From Cercozoa sp. M6MM (lineage: Eukaryota; Endomyxa: Ascetosporea), in assembly GCA_040357565.1 (NCBI GenBank), contig JBDODJ010000085.1: DNA of 44,829 nt; one strand, 5' to 3'. The notes beneath the pieces are model-generated. The model saw only the letters and a list, made by a program, of their open reading frames with translations. It made no database searches and was not told the origin of the DNA. Both the position numbers and the translations under genes were made by a program. Positions 14,801 to 24,212 of this stretch are shown in pieces; the first letter of the stretch is position 1; every line of letters begins with the position of its first letter.

Positions 14801-17383
14801 GGGAAGAAGCAACGCGACACACGCGACGACCTGCCACACACAGAATGTGAGTCACAAGACACATATCTATACACACGCATTACACGCATACACACACGCA
14901 GAGAAAGAGGAGAGCGCAGAGCTACCAGCAGCAGCCACCGACGAGACACGCGTCCTGAGTGTCGTAGCGACCCTCACCGCACAGAGCCATAGGACTGTTG
15001 TAAGTGCCGGCGAACTGGTCTGTGACAAGGTGGATATGTATGTTGGCAGACGCACTCAATAGACAAACGTACTGCCGCTGAAGGAGGCGCCAGTGTCAAC
15101 GCAGCCCTTGTCCGACGTTGTGAGGAACCAGTGGCGGAACAGCTGCTTGGCCTCGGTCGATCCCGACGCGAGCACCGGCTTGCGCTGGCCGTCGACAGGA
15201 TCGGCTCCACTGAGCACACTCTGGACGAGGCCAGTCCTACCGGAGAAACAACATATGAATCGTATCATGCACGAGGGCAGGTGCAAGGGGAGTGGAGGAT
15301 AGTTGATGAGTGAAACAAGGCCTACGTGATGCCAGACGACGGCGCCACGGCAAAGTCCGGATGGTGCTGCGAGAAGTCGCGCAGGATGCCCGAGAGGTAC
15401 ACGACATCGGGTTCGCTGACGATAAGCGACCAGCAGTACGACTCAGACGAGATCGCAATGCTGTTGGTCGACAGTGCCTTGACGCTAACGCAGACCGAGG
15501 TACCAATCTGGCCCCAAGATGGCGTCCACGCGAACTTGTAGCGGTAGATCGGGTCGTTGCTCACAGCCGTGTCTGGGTTGTTCGCCGTCTGGCCAAGCGA
15601 CACAAAGGCCGCACCGTACGGGTAGCCCTACACAGAAGAGAGAGTGTACTTCTGTAGGCAAAAATAGAGGCCGAAATGGGTACCGTAGACACGATCTCGA
15701 TCGTGTTCGCCATGTGATGCAAACCAGGAACACCGGCCCAGGCATCCATGTTGATAACGATCTCCTGACCCCAGAGACCGTTGATGGAACCGAGCGGAGT
15801 CGTGTTGCCACCGCCGCTCGAGCCGTTGAACAGCAGACGCGGCGAGAACTTGCCGCGCACCTTGAGCAGGATGATGAAATCGACCATTGTGTACGTCACC
15901 GTACGCCTGTTGCTGTAAGTGCCTTGGTGCTGACGAATCAGACCATCTGACACGAGCTTGGCGTACGGGCTGCAAGAGACATCAACACGTACACAGACAC
16001 AGCCACAGACACACACATACATGCACTTATACAGACGCACACACAAGCACAAACTCTATCTCGATTACCCGGAAGAGCCAGCCACGTCCTGGGCAAGCTG
16101 CCGACTCGAAGTCGACGTGCGCTCACCGTAGCGCACCACGAAGCTCTGGCCGTTGAGCGTGGCCAGGCGGTTGCGCAGGGCGGCCTGATCGAGCACCTGG
16201 TGATCGAAGAAGCGCACCGAGAGCGCATACAGACCGAGAGTGCGCATCTTGCTGCTCGAGGGCGTGCCAGAGTCGCGCTCGCGGAACTTAGCCCAGCACT
16301 GCGTGTACGGCTCGGTCGTGATGAAACGGTTCTCGACCGACACGAAGGTGATATCCGAGTACGCGGCTTCACCTGCTGTCGACTTGCGGCAGGCGAGGAA
16401 GTCACCGTCACCGTCAGTGGCCGGGATGAGGAACTCAATCACCGATTCCTGTCTGTCCTGCACATCGTTGTAGTCGATGTCGCAGGCGCCGATCTTGCCG
16501 TTGTAGGCGCGGAAGACGTCGTCAACCCAGCGGCAGTAGCTCTTGCCATTGCACGTCGACTTGAAGTTGATGTCACCGCACTCCTCGGCGCGACCCTCGT
16601 CGATGGCGTTGCCGTTGAACTGACGGAACAGAACCGTGATCGGCAGAACCGACGGCACCGGACTGTTGCGGTTTCGCGTGGTCGAGCGCACCTGAGACAA
16701 GTATTTAAAAATGTTCTCATGCCAGTAGAAGAAAGAGCTACCATGTAGGTGGCCTCCACTCTCCACGAGTCGTCGGCCTGGTTGGCGCGCAGATTAGACA
16801 CACGACAGCAGCCAGAGTGGTACGCCAGACGAACGATGTCACTGCCCGACGTGCTGCCAACGTAGTTCTCGTTGACGTGCGTGGCGAGTGCGAGCCACCA
16901 GTCCTCAGCGTACGGGTCCGAAGACGCCAGACAGTCGTTGCGGGATGTGCTGCTCCTGCCGTCGATGTTGAGATTGTACCTCGACACCTGTGCAAGTTGA
17001 GTACCATCAAAAAGACGCACAGCAGAATGTGCAAGCAAGGCCGCCCAAGTACCTTTGCGGTCGGCGGCGTGTGCTGAATGTTACAGTTCTCGCGGCCACC
17101 GCCCATGTTCTTGAGCGTCTGCCAGACCGACGAGGAGAGACTACCGAATGAGTAGCGCCACGCATGACGCTGCTCGAACGTCACGCGGTTCTCAATATCC
17201 TGCCAAACAAACACACAACGGATACAAGAGCATACAAACAGATGCACTCCAACGAAGCAAGTACCGTAGACCACGTGATAGACATGAAGCGGAAGTGCGT
17301 CGCCACTGCCTGCTGTGCTGACAGCAGCAGCAGGAGCAGCACTAGCCATGGCGTTCGCCATGGGCTATGACACCGCCCGGACC
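1216..17383 (-). CDS. Giant multidomain type I membrane protein (adhesin/receptor-like), 5' start unresolved
   Basis: One minus-strand gene of about 29 exons and roughly 4,700 residues. Order of parts: hydrophobic signal peptide, N-terminal THFRFMSITW-type module, unclassified extracellular region, trefoil-like motif, fibro-slime domain, L-type lectin, a long array of filamin-like repeats, about 40 cysteine half-modules, a cysteine-poor juxtamembrane region, one transmembrane helix, and a tail of about 110 residues ending ...AFLLC. Introns sit near 1447-1505, 1693-1745, 2753-2804, 3180-3256, 3652-3710, 4532-4590, 4803-4877, 5797-5905, 6233-6292, 7251-7310, 7968-8020, 9087-9150, 9777-9837, 10242-10314, 10911-10976, 11863-11935, 12244-12350, 12825-12890, 13006-13061, 14286-14360, 14832-14924, 15014-15058, 15238-15323, 15630-15683, 15970-16069, 16691-16740, 16988-17052 and 17200-17264; most are approximate. 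No ATG is in frame with the signal peptide, so a first exon upstream of a splice site near 17383 is likely. A role in adhesion or glycan recognition is inferred from the modules. Splitting into several genes is unlikely: I saw no internal start, and the exons run on without an internal stop or promoter-sized gap. Confidence 0.82.
2560..7560 (-). repeat. About 40 tandem cysteine half-modules, C-x-(D/N/S)-G-x-C-V-x(4-6)-C (giant protein)
   Basis: The repeat reads C-P-x(3,5)-P-x-x-C-x-D-G-x-C-V-x(4,6)-C, every 25-45 residues, for example MLCADGTCVTSRDQC, FRCPDGNCAATASLC, TQCADGSCRPDANLC, FLCGDGVCKASASKC and LKCSDGSCVEDLRQC. It resembles the first half of an LDL-receptor class A module (C..F.C.DG.CI) but lacks the acidic calcium cluster DCxDxSDE in essentially all copies. 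A (GS)5 linker lies near 3063-3110, flanked by Asp, and could be flexible or carry glycosaminoglycan. Exons break the array near 7251, 6233, 5797, 4803, 4532, 3652, 3180 and 2753 without respecting repeat borders. Confidence 0.75.
5829..5872. repeat. CA microsatellite in an intron of the giant gene
   Basis: A (CA)n tract of about 44 bases inside the intron near 5797-5905, which is larger than its neighbours because of it. Confidence 0.95.
7311..13330 (-). other. Array of filamin-like immunoglobulin-fold repeats (giant protein)
   Basis: At least ten copies of the filamin-type D-x-(Y/F)-(G)-N turn occur in this stretch: DEYGN near 12410-12425, DEYDN near 11965, DRNGN near 11550, DAYGN near 11250, DSYGN near 10035, DRFNN near 9650, DAVGN near 9300, DEYGN near 8860, DSFGN near 8345 and DKYGN near 7805. 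Each sits in a beta-rich repeat of about 100-250 residues ending in phrases like VSPG(A/T)IS. Such repeats in an extracellular stalk most likely form an extended rod holding the lectin head away from the membrane; this is inference. Individual repeats are too divergent for me to set exact borders. Confidence 0.65.
13330..14285 (-). other. L-type (legume-like) lectin domain (giant protein)
   Basis: The exon encodes GFRATFDFDIRG, RGFGFAFVVQG, GAVAVEFDTHRDE and VPNHISVHVSPD. In L-type lectins the core strands read F.F.IR, G.AF.I, .VEFDT..N and NH(V/I)(G/S)(I/V)...; the aspartate of VEFDT and the asparagine of NHIS are at metal- and sugar-binding positions. The domain ends with an IGFTMGSRSG-type strand. 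It directly follows fibro-slime, so two glycan-binding-type modules are adjacent. Sugar specificity cannot be told. Confidence 0.78.
14361..15013 (-). other. Trefoil-like motif followed by fibro-slime domain (giant protein)
   Basis: Exon 14925-15013 ends CGEGRYDTQDACLVGGCCW and the next exon continues SSRVSRCFFPND. The C...GCCW...(W/R)CF.P spacing is the second half of a P-type (trefoil) domain. The following exon (14361-14831) has the fibro-slime hallmarks: NEVYDRLEYAASGDLWVFLD and then GELVVDLGGNHQ. The family signature is DDxWVFIxGKLxVDLGGxH. The family is known from slime-mould and bacterial secreted proteins and is related to PA14-like glycan-binding beta-barrels. The trefoil call is weaker than fibro-slime. 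Confidence 0.72.
15059..16690 (-). other. Unclassified N-terminal extracellular region of the giant protein
   Basis: Several exons (about 16070-16690, 15684-15969, 15324-15629, 15059-15237) encode extracellular-looking sequence with scattered cysteines (for example AEECGDINFKSTCNGKSYC). I do not recognise a family. It sits between the N-terminal THFRF module and the trefoil/fibro-slime part, and all exons are open in the same gene frame. Confidence 0.5.
17265..17383 (-). other. Signal peptide and start of N-terminal THFRF module of the giant protein
   Basis: The exon encodes PWRTPWLVLLLLLLSAQQAVA and then THFRFMSITWST. The leucine run followed by small residues (AQQAVA) is a classical cleavable signal peptide. 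The (A)THFR(F/Y)xxIxW start of the mature chain is a pattern I recall from large secreted proteins of protists and bacteria, but I cannot name a family. The module continues in exons 17053-17199 and 16741-16987 (GSLSSSVWQTL, RVEATYMV). Confidence 0.75.
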
Positions 17384-17996
17384 TGTGCACACCAGAAAAT
17401 CAGGGGAAAAAGTAAGTCGAAAAAAGAAAACACAACGCCACACGACCACACAAAAACGGAAACGTCCCGCAGAGGTAAAGCCCAAACATGCAAGGCAAAA
17501 TGGTGCAGTAGATCTGCCCAGCAGCCTCAGATGCACCGAGAGGGCTGTGGCCACTGGGAGAAAACTCACAGCACGAAAAATCTTACATCACGACAGACGT
17601 CCTTTCGTCACTGTGCTTGGCTGCCGCTTGTGGAGAACAGTGCAGCCGCTTGGTGAGATTAGGTTGAAAACTCGAGGCTGCTTAACCGTTGATGAGCAGC
17701 AGGCACCCCTTGCATCGGCTCGACATCGGCTCAGCGCGAGCTTTGAGCCGAAACGGCCAGCCAGCGATCAGTGCTGCAGTAACGGTACGATCGCTGGTTG
17801 TTGTTCTCTAAACAGGAGTGTGAGTGCTGCAGTATCGATACGATCGCTGGTTGTTGTTCCCAAACAGGAGTGTGCTACAGACAGTATTGGCGCTGCTGTG
17901 TATGTGCGACTTGGGGAAACGAGGTAGCAAATGTAAAAGATCCCCGTAGATTTTTGTGCTTGTCGAAATCTGTTATTCTGCGTTTCATTAGACTGA
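17384..17996. promoter_or_regulatory. Divergent promoter region between giant gene and ALG10
   Basis: About 610 bases separate the signal-peptide exon of the giant gene (-) from the ALG10 ATG (+). It must hold both promoters and probably the missing first exon of the giant gene. It contains a two-copy 53-base tandem repeat (annotated separately). I see no obvious TATA box that I would trust. Confidence 0.45.
17771..17875. repeat. Two-copy 53-base tandem repeat upstream of ALG10
   Basis: Unit 1 (17771-17823) and unit 2 (17824-17875) both start gtgctgcagta, continue with tacgatcgctggttgttgtt and end aaacaggagtgtg. They differ by about four substitutions and one indel. The pair is about 120 bases upstream of the ALG10 start codon. 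Confidence 0.85.
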
Positions 17997-19513
17997 ATGA
18001 ACAGATCCTTCGCATGGCCCTACACGGCCACCGTGTTGGGCGCCTTTGCGCTGGTACTACACGCAGTGCCAAACGCCTACATGGACGAAATTTTCCACAT
18101 CCCGCAGACGCAGGCTTTCTGCCAGCGGAGGTAATAATGTACCTTGCGGTCAGCCAGGCAGCCCTCATGTAACAAACGCAGGTGGGAGTGGAACCCTGAT
18201 ATTACGACGCTCCCAGGAAGTTACTTGGTGGCCATGGTGGTGTCCGCAGTGCTCGGACTCGAGTGTAGCACAGCGCTGCTCCGCACCGTGAATGTGTTGG
18301 TGCTGGTGCTTGTGCTGCCTCATGTGCTACAGCGACTGACGGCGAAACGCGCATCGATCTCGCTGCTGCAGCCAGTGCTGGTGTTCTGCGGCATGCTCTT
18401 CTACACGGACGTGCTGAGCACGGCGTGGACACTGGCCACGTGGTCTCTGGTGCGTCGGCCGAGCTCGCACTGGCCGCAGCTGTGCATACTCGTGTGTGCC
18501 TCAATGGCAGTGTTCACGCGGCAGACCAACGTTGTGTGGCTCCTCTTCGTGTCTGCTGACGACCTGATCTCTCGCAGTACGCACAAGAACTCGCTGCTGG
18601 GCTTTGTGCGCTTTGTGTGGCACGACCTGTGCTCGCTTCTGTGGTCGCAGCGTGCACTTGCCTTTGTTGGTACTACAGACTTTGCCTTTAGCCTTTACGT
18701 TGGGGGGGTGGTCGAATGGGTGTTGTGTGTGTGTGTGTGTGTGTGTTATGTTGTGTGTTATGATGCAGTGCTGTGCTTTGCTGCCTTCGTGCAGTGGAAC
18801 GGCGCCATTGTCATAGGTCATCATGAGCACCACCGTGTCAGCTTTGTGCCGGTGCAGATGCTCTACTGCGCCGCTGCCTTCGCCGCCTTCAACCTGCCAC
18901 TCGTGATGTTCGAAATGCGCAATGTCTGCGTCGACTTGTGTCGCAGGCGAACTCGAGGGCGCACGGTGAGTGCTTTTGCTGCACTGACTGTCACGTGTGC
19001 AGCGGCAGCCAAGGCTTCAACGGAGCCGTTCCACCCGTTTGTGCTGAGTGACTCGCGGCACTACACGAGTGTCCTGGTGCGTCACATCTTCCTGCGTGCG
19101 TCGCCCTTCATTCGGCCTGCCAACCTGCACGCCTTGTTCGCTCCGGTCTACGCCTGGCTGTTCCTTGCCTTGCATAGACTTGTGCGCCGTACACTTTTGC
19201 TTGCACTGAGGTGTGAGGCAAAGAGGCTGCTTTGAGGTTGCTCGTTGGTGCAGACACTGGCCGTGTGCGTGTGTGCGTCTTGTTACTGGCGAGTCTGCTG
19301 GCGACGTCGCTGTCCTCGCTGCCCGAGCCGCGGTATTACGTGCTGCCGCACCTCGTTGTGCTCGTGCTGTCATCAGAAGTGCCGCTACCCAAGCCTGTCT
19401 TTCTATTGTCCATGTGCTGGACGGCACTGGTGGCTTTCGGGGCCATCCTGGTTTTTGCACTGCTCCCACGCGGATTTTGGCCTGATGGCTCTGAGCTGCG
19501 CATGATGTGGTGA
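17997..19513 (+). CDS. ALG10: ALG10-type dolichyl-P-Glc alpha-1,2-glucosyltransferase
   Basis: This ER membrane enzyme adds the terminal (third) glucose to Glc2Man9GlcNAc2-PP-dolichol, the last step before oligosaccharide transfer to protein. Exons are 17997-18130, 18182-18669, 18769-19212 and 19254-19513; phases agree and give 441 residues, against about 470 in human. The N-terminal lumenal motif YMDEIFHIPQTQAFC followed by W.P.ITTLPGSYLV is diagnostic. Also family-typical are RQTNVVW, WNGAIVIG, SDSRHYT, EPRYYVLPHL and a C-terminal (R)MMW. Many hydrophobic segments fit a polytopic membrane protein. The ATG at 17997 is the first in frame before the DE motif. The second intron (18670-18768) is 99 nt, holds a TG repeat and is stop-free in frame, so retention would insert 33 residues into a membrane segment. 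Presence implies a full glucosylated lipid-linked oligosaccharide pathway. Confidence 0.93.
18670..18768 (+). other. Frame-neutral intron with TG repeat in ALG10
   Basis: It starts gtactacag and ends gatgcag, is 99 nt long, and has no in-frame stop in the ALG10 frame. Splicing joins ALAFV to VLCFAAFVQWNGAIVIG, restoring a normal membrane helix. Unspliced, it would insert a VCVCVC-type stretch coded by the TG repeat. Confidence 0.7.
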
Positions 19514-19699
19514 CCCGACCTACTGCGTGAGCGGAGACGACTCGGACTGCTTTGCTAGCTAGTTTATGTACGATAACTCAATCTGGCGCGATGGATGTTC
19601 TGTTCCGTTCAAATTGCGGCTTGAGGCTAACCTTCAGTAGTTAGTTACTCGACTAGCTCGACTAGTTCAGCCGACGCTATTAACGTGCCATCGAAGTGA

Positions 19700-21347
19700 T
19701 CAGTCGGGCTCAGGCTTTACGCGAAAGGCGTGCAAGGTGGCGATACGGTCAAAGAACTGAGTGGCCGACACAACACGGTCGCACATGTGCTCGCGGCGCC
19801 AGCGTCGCGCGTCCTGCGGTCCGAATGTGACAGCCACGACGGTGTGTCGGCGTGCCCCGTCGTCGTCGTGCTGCTGCGAGCGGCGGAGCTGCGTGCGCCA
19901 CGAGTGCCGCTGCTGCGACACGTCGAACACAGTAGCTCCGGCCAGTACCAGTAGCTCTTGCAGCTACAAACACCACAGACTACATGTAACACAGAGTGGA
20001 GGGTGTAACAGAGAGTACCTGCAGCCATCGGTGTCGCATACGATGTGCAGCAGGCGGTGCCACCAGCACCGTGATATTCGAAAACAGTCGCTGCGCCGAG
20101 GGTCGATCTCGGTACCGCTGCCTGGCGCAGGCGCACACGTTGAGTTCGTCCGTATCGGGCTGCACGAGTCCGTCCAAGGCGGTCTCATCATCCGAGCTGT
20201 CCAACTCGTCGTGATCATCATCAAGCATGTCTTCGAGACTGCCAGGATCGAGAGCGCTCGAATTTGGCTTCTTTGCCTCACTCTGTCCCTGCGTGGCCGC
20301 ATCTGCTTGCTGTCGCTGCAGTCGGTGTCGTCGCAGCGACAGCAGCTGCAGGGCGCGCGTGTCGCCGCTCATCTCGAAGAGTGCCTCGCGACACCGCGCG
20401 TCCTGTGGGCCGTGCCGAGCCACTTGGTGCATCCACTCCTCCTGGAGGATCCACACGCCACGCAGCAGTGCCGCCATGTACTTGGCCGTGCGGTTCAGCA
20501 GCATGCGGTGCCGCCCTGTCACGACGAGGTGTGTCACCTCCTCGAACTCCTCGATCTCGTGCACGACGCGCCACTCGACATTTACACGTGACAGTGCACC
20601 TACCATCAGTACGCACGTGCTGAGCCAGTGGTCACATCACATGGCACGGGAGCGTCATTTGGTACCACGAAACCGCCGCTCCAGTGTGGCGAAACCGGCA
20701 CCTCGATCGCCTGTGACTGCGTAGATCACGCGACTCGCGCCTGCCTCCTCGTACTCGAACTCGACACTGTCGTCTGCCGGCTCGGTCTCACTGCGCACGT
20801 GCTCAGTTGGAAAAGGAACCAGTCAGCACGTGTCAGTGGGTTGGACTAGAGGGAGAGGGGAGGGTGTACACTGACAGACGTCGCTTCTTGGCCGGCGGTT
20901 CTCCCGACCGTTCTTCGCATACTTCCTCGGGCACTGCCTCCGGTACTGCCTCGGTTGCTTTCACAGAGGATGATCGCGCCGGCACTGATGGTTGTTCTGA
21001 CTTGATGCGACGCCTCGTGCTCCGCGCGGACGGCGCACGTGCCGTGTTGTCGTCCGCGACAGTGGCACGTGAGCGATCGTCGCAGTGCCGGTCGCAGAAG
21101 TAGTGGAAGAAAGGACCGCCTGGTACGTCGCGCAACTCCAGCATGCCGGCAGGGTCGGCACGTGGCGCACACGGAATGTGGAATACTCGGCGACACCTAA
21201 GGGTACTCAAGTGAGTCTCAACAAGGGCACGAGTTGAACTGGGGGGGNNNNNNNNNNNNNNNNNNNNNNNNNNNNNNNNNNNNNNNNNNNNNNNNNNNNN
21301 NNNNNNNNNNNNNNNNNNNNNNNNNNNNNNNNNNNNNNNNNNNNNNN

Positions 21348-21389
<42 letters not shown>

Positions 21390-22484
21390 TCTGTGGGTGT
21401 GTGTGTGGGTATGTGTGTGTCACTACGTATAAAAGTACGTTTGTGTTTGAAAAAGCGAGGAACCGGGCTTTATCAACACGTTTTTCTTGACGATCGGAAT
21501 AAATGTTGCTGCGTCTCGGCGCAGCGACACCTGGTACCGATACTCAAGTACTCGTCGCGTCTCGGTGTTGTTGTCCTGCATAATTAACACTCACTTGTGT
21601 GTGACAGAGCGCAGTTAGTCTATAATACCTTTTCAAAGAAGCGAGCGGACAACGTCATCGAGAATACCCACACTCTGGTATCTCGCTGTGGCCGACAATG
21701 GGGGTTGCGAGACAGCTTGTTCTTGCCAAGACAGAACTGAACAACCCAGGTACTTTGTTTCGAGCTTACACAATACCACGGATAAAATAACCTACCTCAT
21801 CGATCTCGGTGACAAAGCCCAAAAAGTCATCAAACCCGAGCTCCTCGGCCTTCAATGTCCACAGTTTCTTGATCTCCTCCTCATCGTCCGTGCCGCAGAC
21901 ACGCTCACCGAGCTTGTACCGGCTCTGGCGCAGTCTCTCACTGCCTGCGAGTGAGCAGAAAACACGACGTCGCAGTGACTGCGCCCACCGGTGCTCCTGG
22001 TTCGCCGTGTCGGCCATGGACTCGATCGTTGCTCGCTTACACAGCAACTCGTGTATCGCCAACAACTGATTCTTCATCGAGCCGTTGCCGTGAGACAGCA
22101 CGGTGTGAAAGCCGTCGTCATTGGTGGTCGAGAGTCGCACCGCCTCTTTCTTGCACTTGGGCGTGCGATTGTTGTTGCCTGCCTTTTTTAGGCAACACCA
22201 GACCAGGACCTCCTCACCATGGCGTTTGCGCACTGCCAGTTGGAGGCGTTGCTTGCAGTGTCGGCACTCTGGCACGTCATCTGCGGCAATGTTCTCCGTG
22301 ACGAGCGACTGCATGCACATAGTATATTTTTCTTGTTTCTTGGTGTTGTTACTTGTTATTTTACCTGTATCGCAGTCAGCAGGGTTTTGGTGCTGAGTTT
22401 CGATAATTGCGTTGCCGCACGCGCAGAATACAGCGCCTCCAGTGCCTCTTCAGGCGTTTTGATCGCTTCTGGCTTGCCACTCAT
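19700..22484 (-). CDS. ePHD plus tandem-BRCT protein (BRCA1/BARD1-like architecture), interrupted by an assembly gap
   Basis: Exons 22365-22484, 21796-22308, 21629-21736, 21439-21575, [gap], 20870-21196, 20666-20790, 20019-20599 and 19700-19963. The N-terminal part (about 290 residues) has a Cys cluster (ECRHCKQRL ... VWCCLKK ... CKKE) and no recognisable RING. After the gap comes CRRVFHIPCA ... FHYFCDRH, the C-x4-H-x2-C ... C-x2-H end of an extended PHD finger, then a basic stretch (PPAKKRR) resembling an NLS. Next come BRCT1 (THLVVTGRHRMLLNRTAKYM, GVWILQEEW), an acidic linker and BRCT2 (ITVLVAPPAAH, LLVLAGATVFD, TVVAVTF). ePHD followed by two BRCTs is known from plant BRCA1/BARD1, DNA-damage proteins; animal BRCA1 lacks the ePHD. 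Phases would allow a direct join over the gap (724 residues), but the first ePHD cysteines would then be missing, so an exon is probably hidden. The two halves could also be separate genes. Confidence 0.68.
21248..21347. other. Assembly gap, 100 N
   Basis: The gap lies inside the ePHD/BRCT gene, between a G-run (21241-21247) and a TG repeat (21348-21384). A round 100 N suggests unknown true length. The N-terminal zinc ligands of the extended PHD finger are expected here. Confidence 0.95.
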
Positions 22485-22761
22485 GAAGAATCAAGATATT
22501 TTTAACGCACACCAGGCCGATCGCGCTTATTTTAACGCTCCGCAACTCACAGTAACTTAGGCACAATGCCTCTACAAATAAAACCTGCTATCTTAGTTGT
22601 GCTGACCAAACAAAATCTATTTTTTGGATCAAGGTTTTCGGCTCAAAAATTGGGCCGCCCGAAAGGGGTGGGTTCCCCAACTGTTGCTGCGCTGTGTGTC
22701 CCCCAACTCACTCTCAGCTCACTTGCGTCTTGTCTGTCTGCTTGCTGACTCGCGTTGAAAT

Positions 22762-23323
22762 TCAAATGCTGCCGGCGGAGCCGCCGCGCGGAAGAAGTCG
22801 CGTCCGAAACTCGGTAAAGTCGAGTCGTTCGGGTGCACCTTCGAAGGCCTTCTCCACCTAGGAAACCAACAACAAAAATAAAGACATATCAGAGAATAGA
22901 GCGGAAAGTACATCTTCAGCGTTCATGCGGTCGCCCGTGGTGATGAGCAAGTGCTTGAGTCGGTTCAGCAGGACGAAGCCGTTCTCGTTGAGGATGTCGA
23001 AGGACTGGCGAATCTCGTCCTCCGGGTTCGGCAGTCGGCTGATGGTCTTCTGGTAGAGAGTGTTGAACACGGCGAAGCTGATTCTATGCTGCGATCGCAC
23101 GGCATTGACGATGGCCTCGCCCTGCTCGTTCGTGATGGCAACGCCCAGCGCTCGAAACACATCAGGAAGCCGCTGCACGTCCAGCATGCCCTGGCAACAC
23201 AACCAAAGTATACACGTCTGGGCGCCCTTCCTCAACTAAGGTGAAAGCTACGTTTTCACTGAAAAACTGGAAGGCCTCCTCCAACTCAGCCACGGGAGCT
23301 TGGTACGCCACCTGGCCAGTCAT
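22762..23323 (-). CDS. Calmodulin-like EF-hand protein with degenerate loops
   Basis: Exons 23252-23323, 22912-23190 and 22762-22857 give 148 residues, the exact size class of calmodulin and myosin essential light chains. Four EF-hand-like units can be laid out: ELEEAFQFFSENGMLDVQRL; IVNAVRSQHRISFAVF; EIRQSFDILNENGFVLLNRL followed by KHLLITTGDRMNAEDV; and VEKAFEGAPERLDFTEF. Helices keep the calmodulin pattern (LKHLLITTGDRMNAEDV against calmodulin's LRHVMTNLGEKLTDEEV), but the 12-residue loops lack the Asp/Glu ligand set, so Ca2+ binding is probably lost in most or all sites. That is typical of myosin light chains, which bind IQ motifs. A decayed calmodulin paralogue or centrin-like protein are alternatives. 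Start at the ATG (23321-23323) is the only in-frame choice. Confidence 0.75.
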
Positions 23324-24212
23324 CTTGCTTTTTTCGTTACTTCTCTGTCTTGAAAGCGCCCCAAAACGATAGACACCTGCAGTGCACTCTACAGAGCTCC
23401 GATGCTAAATTGAACGCACTCGAGTCTGTGCAGGCACAAGATACGCCTTGTTGAAGGAACGATTTTGTGGCTCAGACTCCTGACTCTGGACCTGGCTCCC
23501 GGCGAAAAAACACATGTTTTCTCGCACTGTGCACGTTTTGCAGACATTTGGCGGCAGGGATTGGTTAGAAGTACTACTTTGCGTCTGCAACTCAAGGAAT
23601 TGTGCTATACGATGACGACGCTCGGAGTTTGGGCCTGTCTGCGGCTCTTTTTTGTTCTGCAGCTTTTGCTGCCGGTGAAACTCGCTCGACACAGGCAGAT
23701 CAGCTCCTTAACGATTCTTCCAGACGCACAGAAAAATGCCACAGTGTCTGTTGAGGCGCCACTCGATGGGAATTGCAACCGGGGACTGGGCAGGTTGGTC
23801 TCGTGGCCTGACGCTGGCATGCGCGAGTGAGACCCCACGCCGCCAGCTCGGGAAACACTCATTCTCGCTCACTTCGCGCGTCTACCGGCGTAACGAGCAG
23901 TCTAAGGTGTCATCCACGCGCCTAAACGGCACGTTTCGTCTCGCGTGACCCGTAATTCCCGCTTTCGCACGCGTCACCCCGCGATATAGTTTTTCTTTTG
24001 CTTTTGCTGTCGGGTGTGTGTCACTCGGCACGCAGCTTTTGTGCGTTCCTGCGCTATTCGAGCTTCAGTCGGTTTGCTATTGTGCGAGAGAGCGTAGTGT
24101 TCTCAAACAATGCCAAAAGCGAGCTGTTCTTTTCTCTAGCGCTAGGGTTTTGATCAATTGAAGTTGCTCAAGAACGAACTCACGAGTTTGTTCTTGTTGG
24201 GCGTAGGCGGAG
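23324..24212. other. Divergent intergenic region, EF-hand gene and casein kinase 1
   Basis: About 890 bases lie between two divergent start codons. I find no exon with family similarity or matching splice phases. The part just upstream of the kinase (23960-24212) is T-rich and AT-richer than coding DNA. Presumed 5' UTRs and promoters. Confidence 0.5.

Noticed and set aside
12958-14850. A 630-codon open frame on the plus strand
   Set aside because: It lies antisense to the L-type lectin and fibro-slime exons, runs straight through two introns of that gene, and its product is Arg/Val/Ala-rich with no domain. GC-rich codon bias leaves few stops on the opposite strand.
18961-19010. Candidate 43-nt intron in ALG10 starting gtgagtgctttt
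   Set aside because: Removing it breaks the frame before the conserved SDSRHYT; leaving it in gives a continuous hydrophobic segment and a total length divisible by three.
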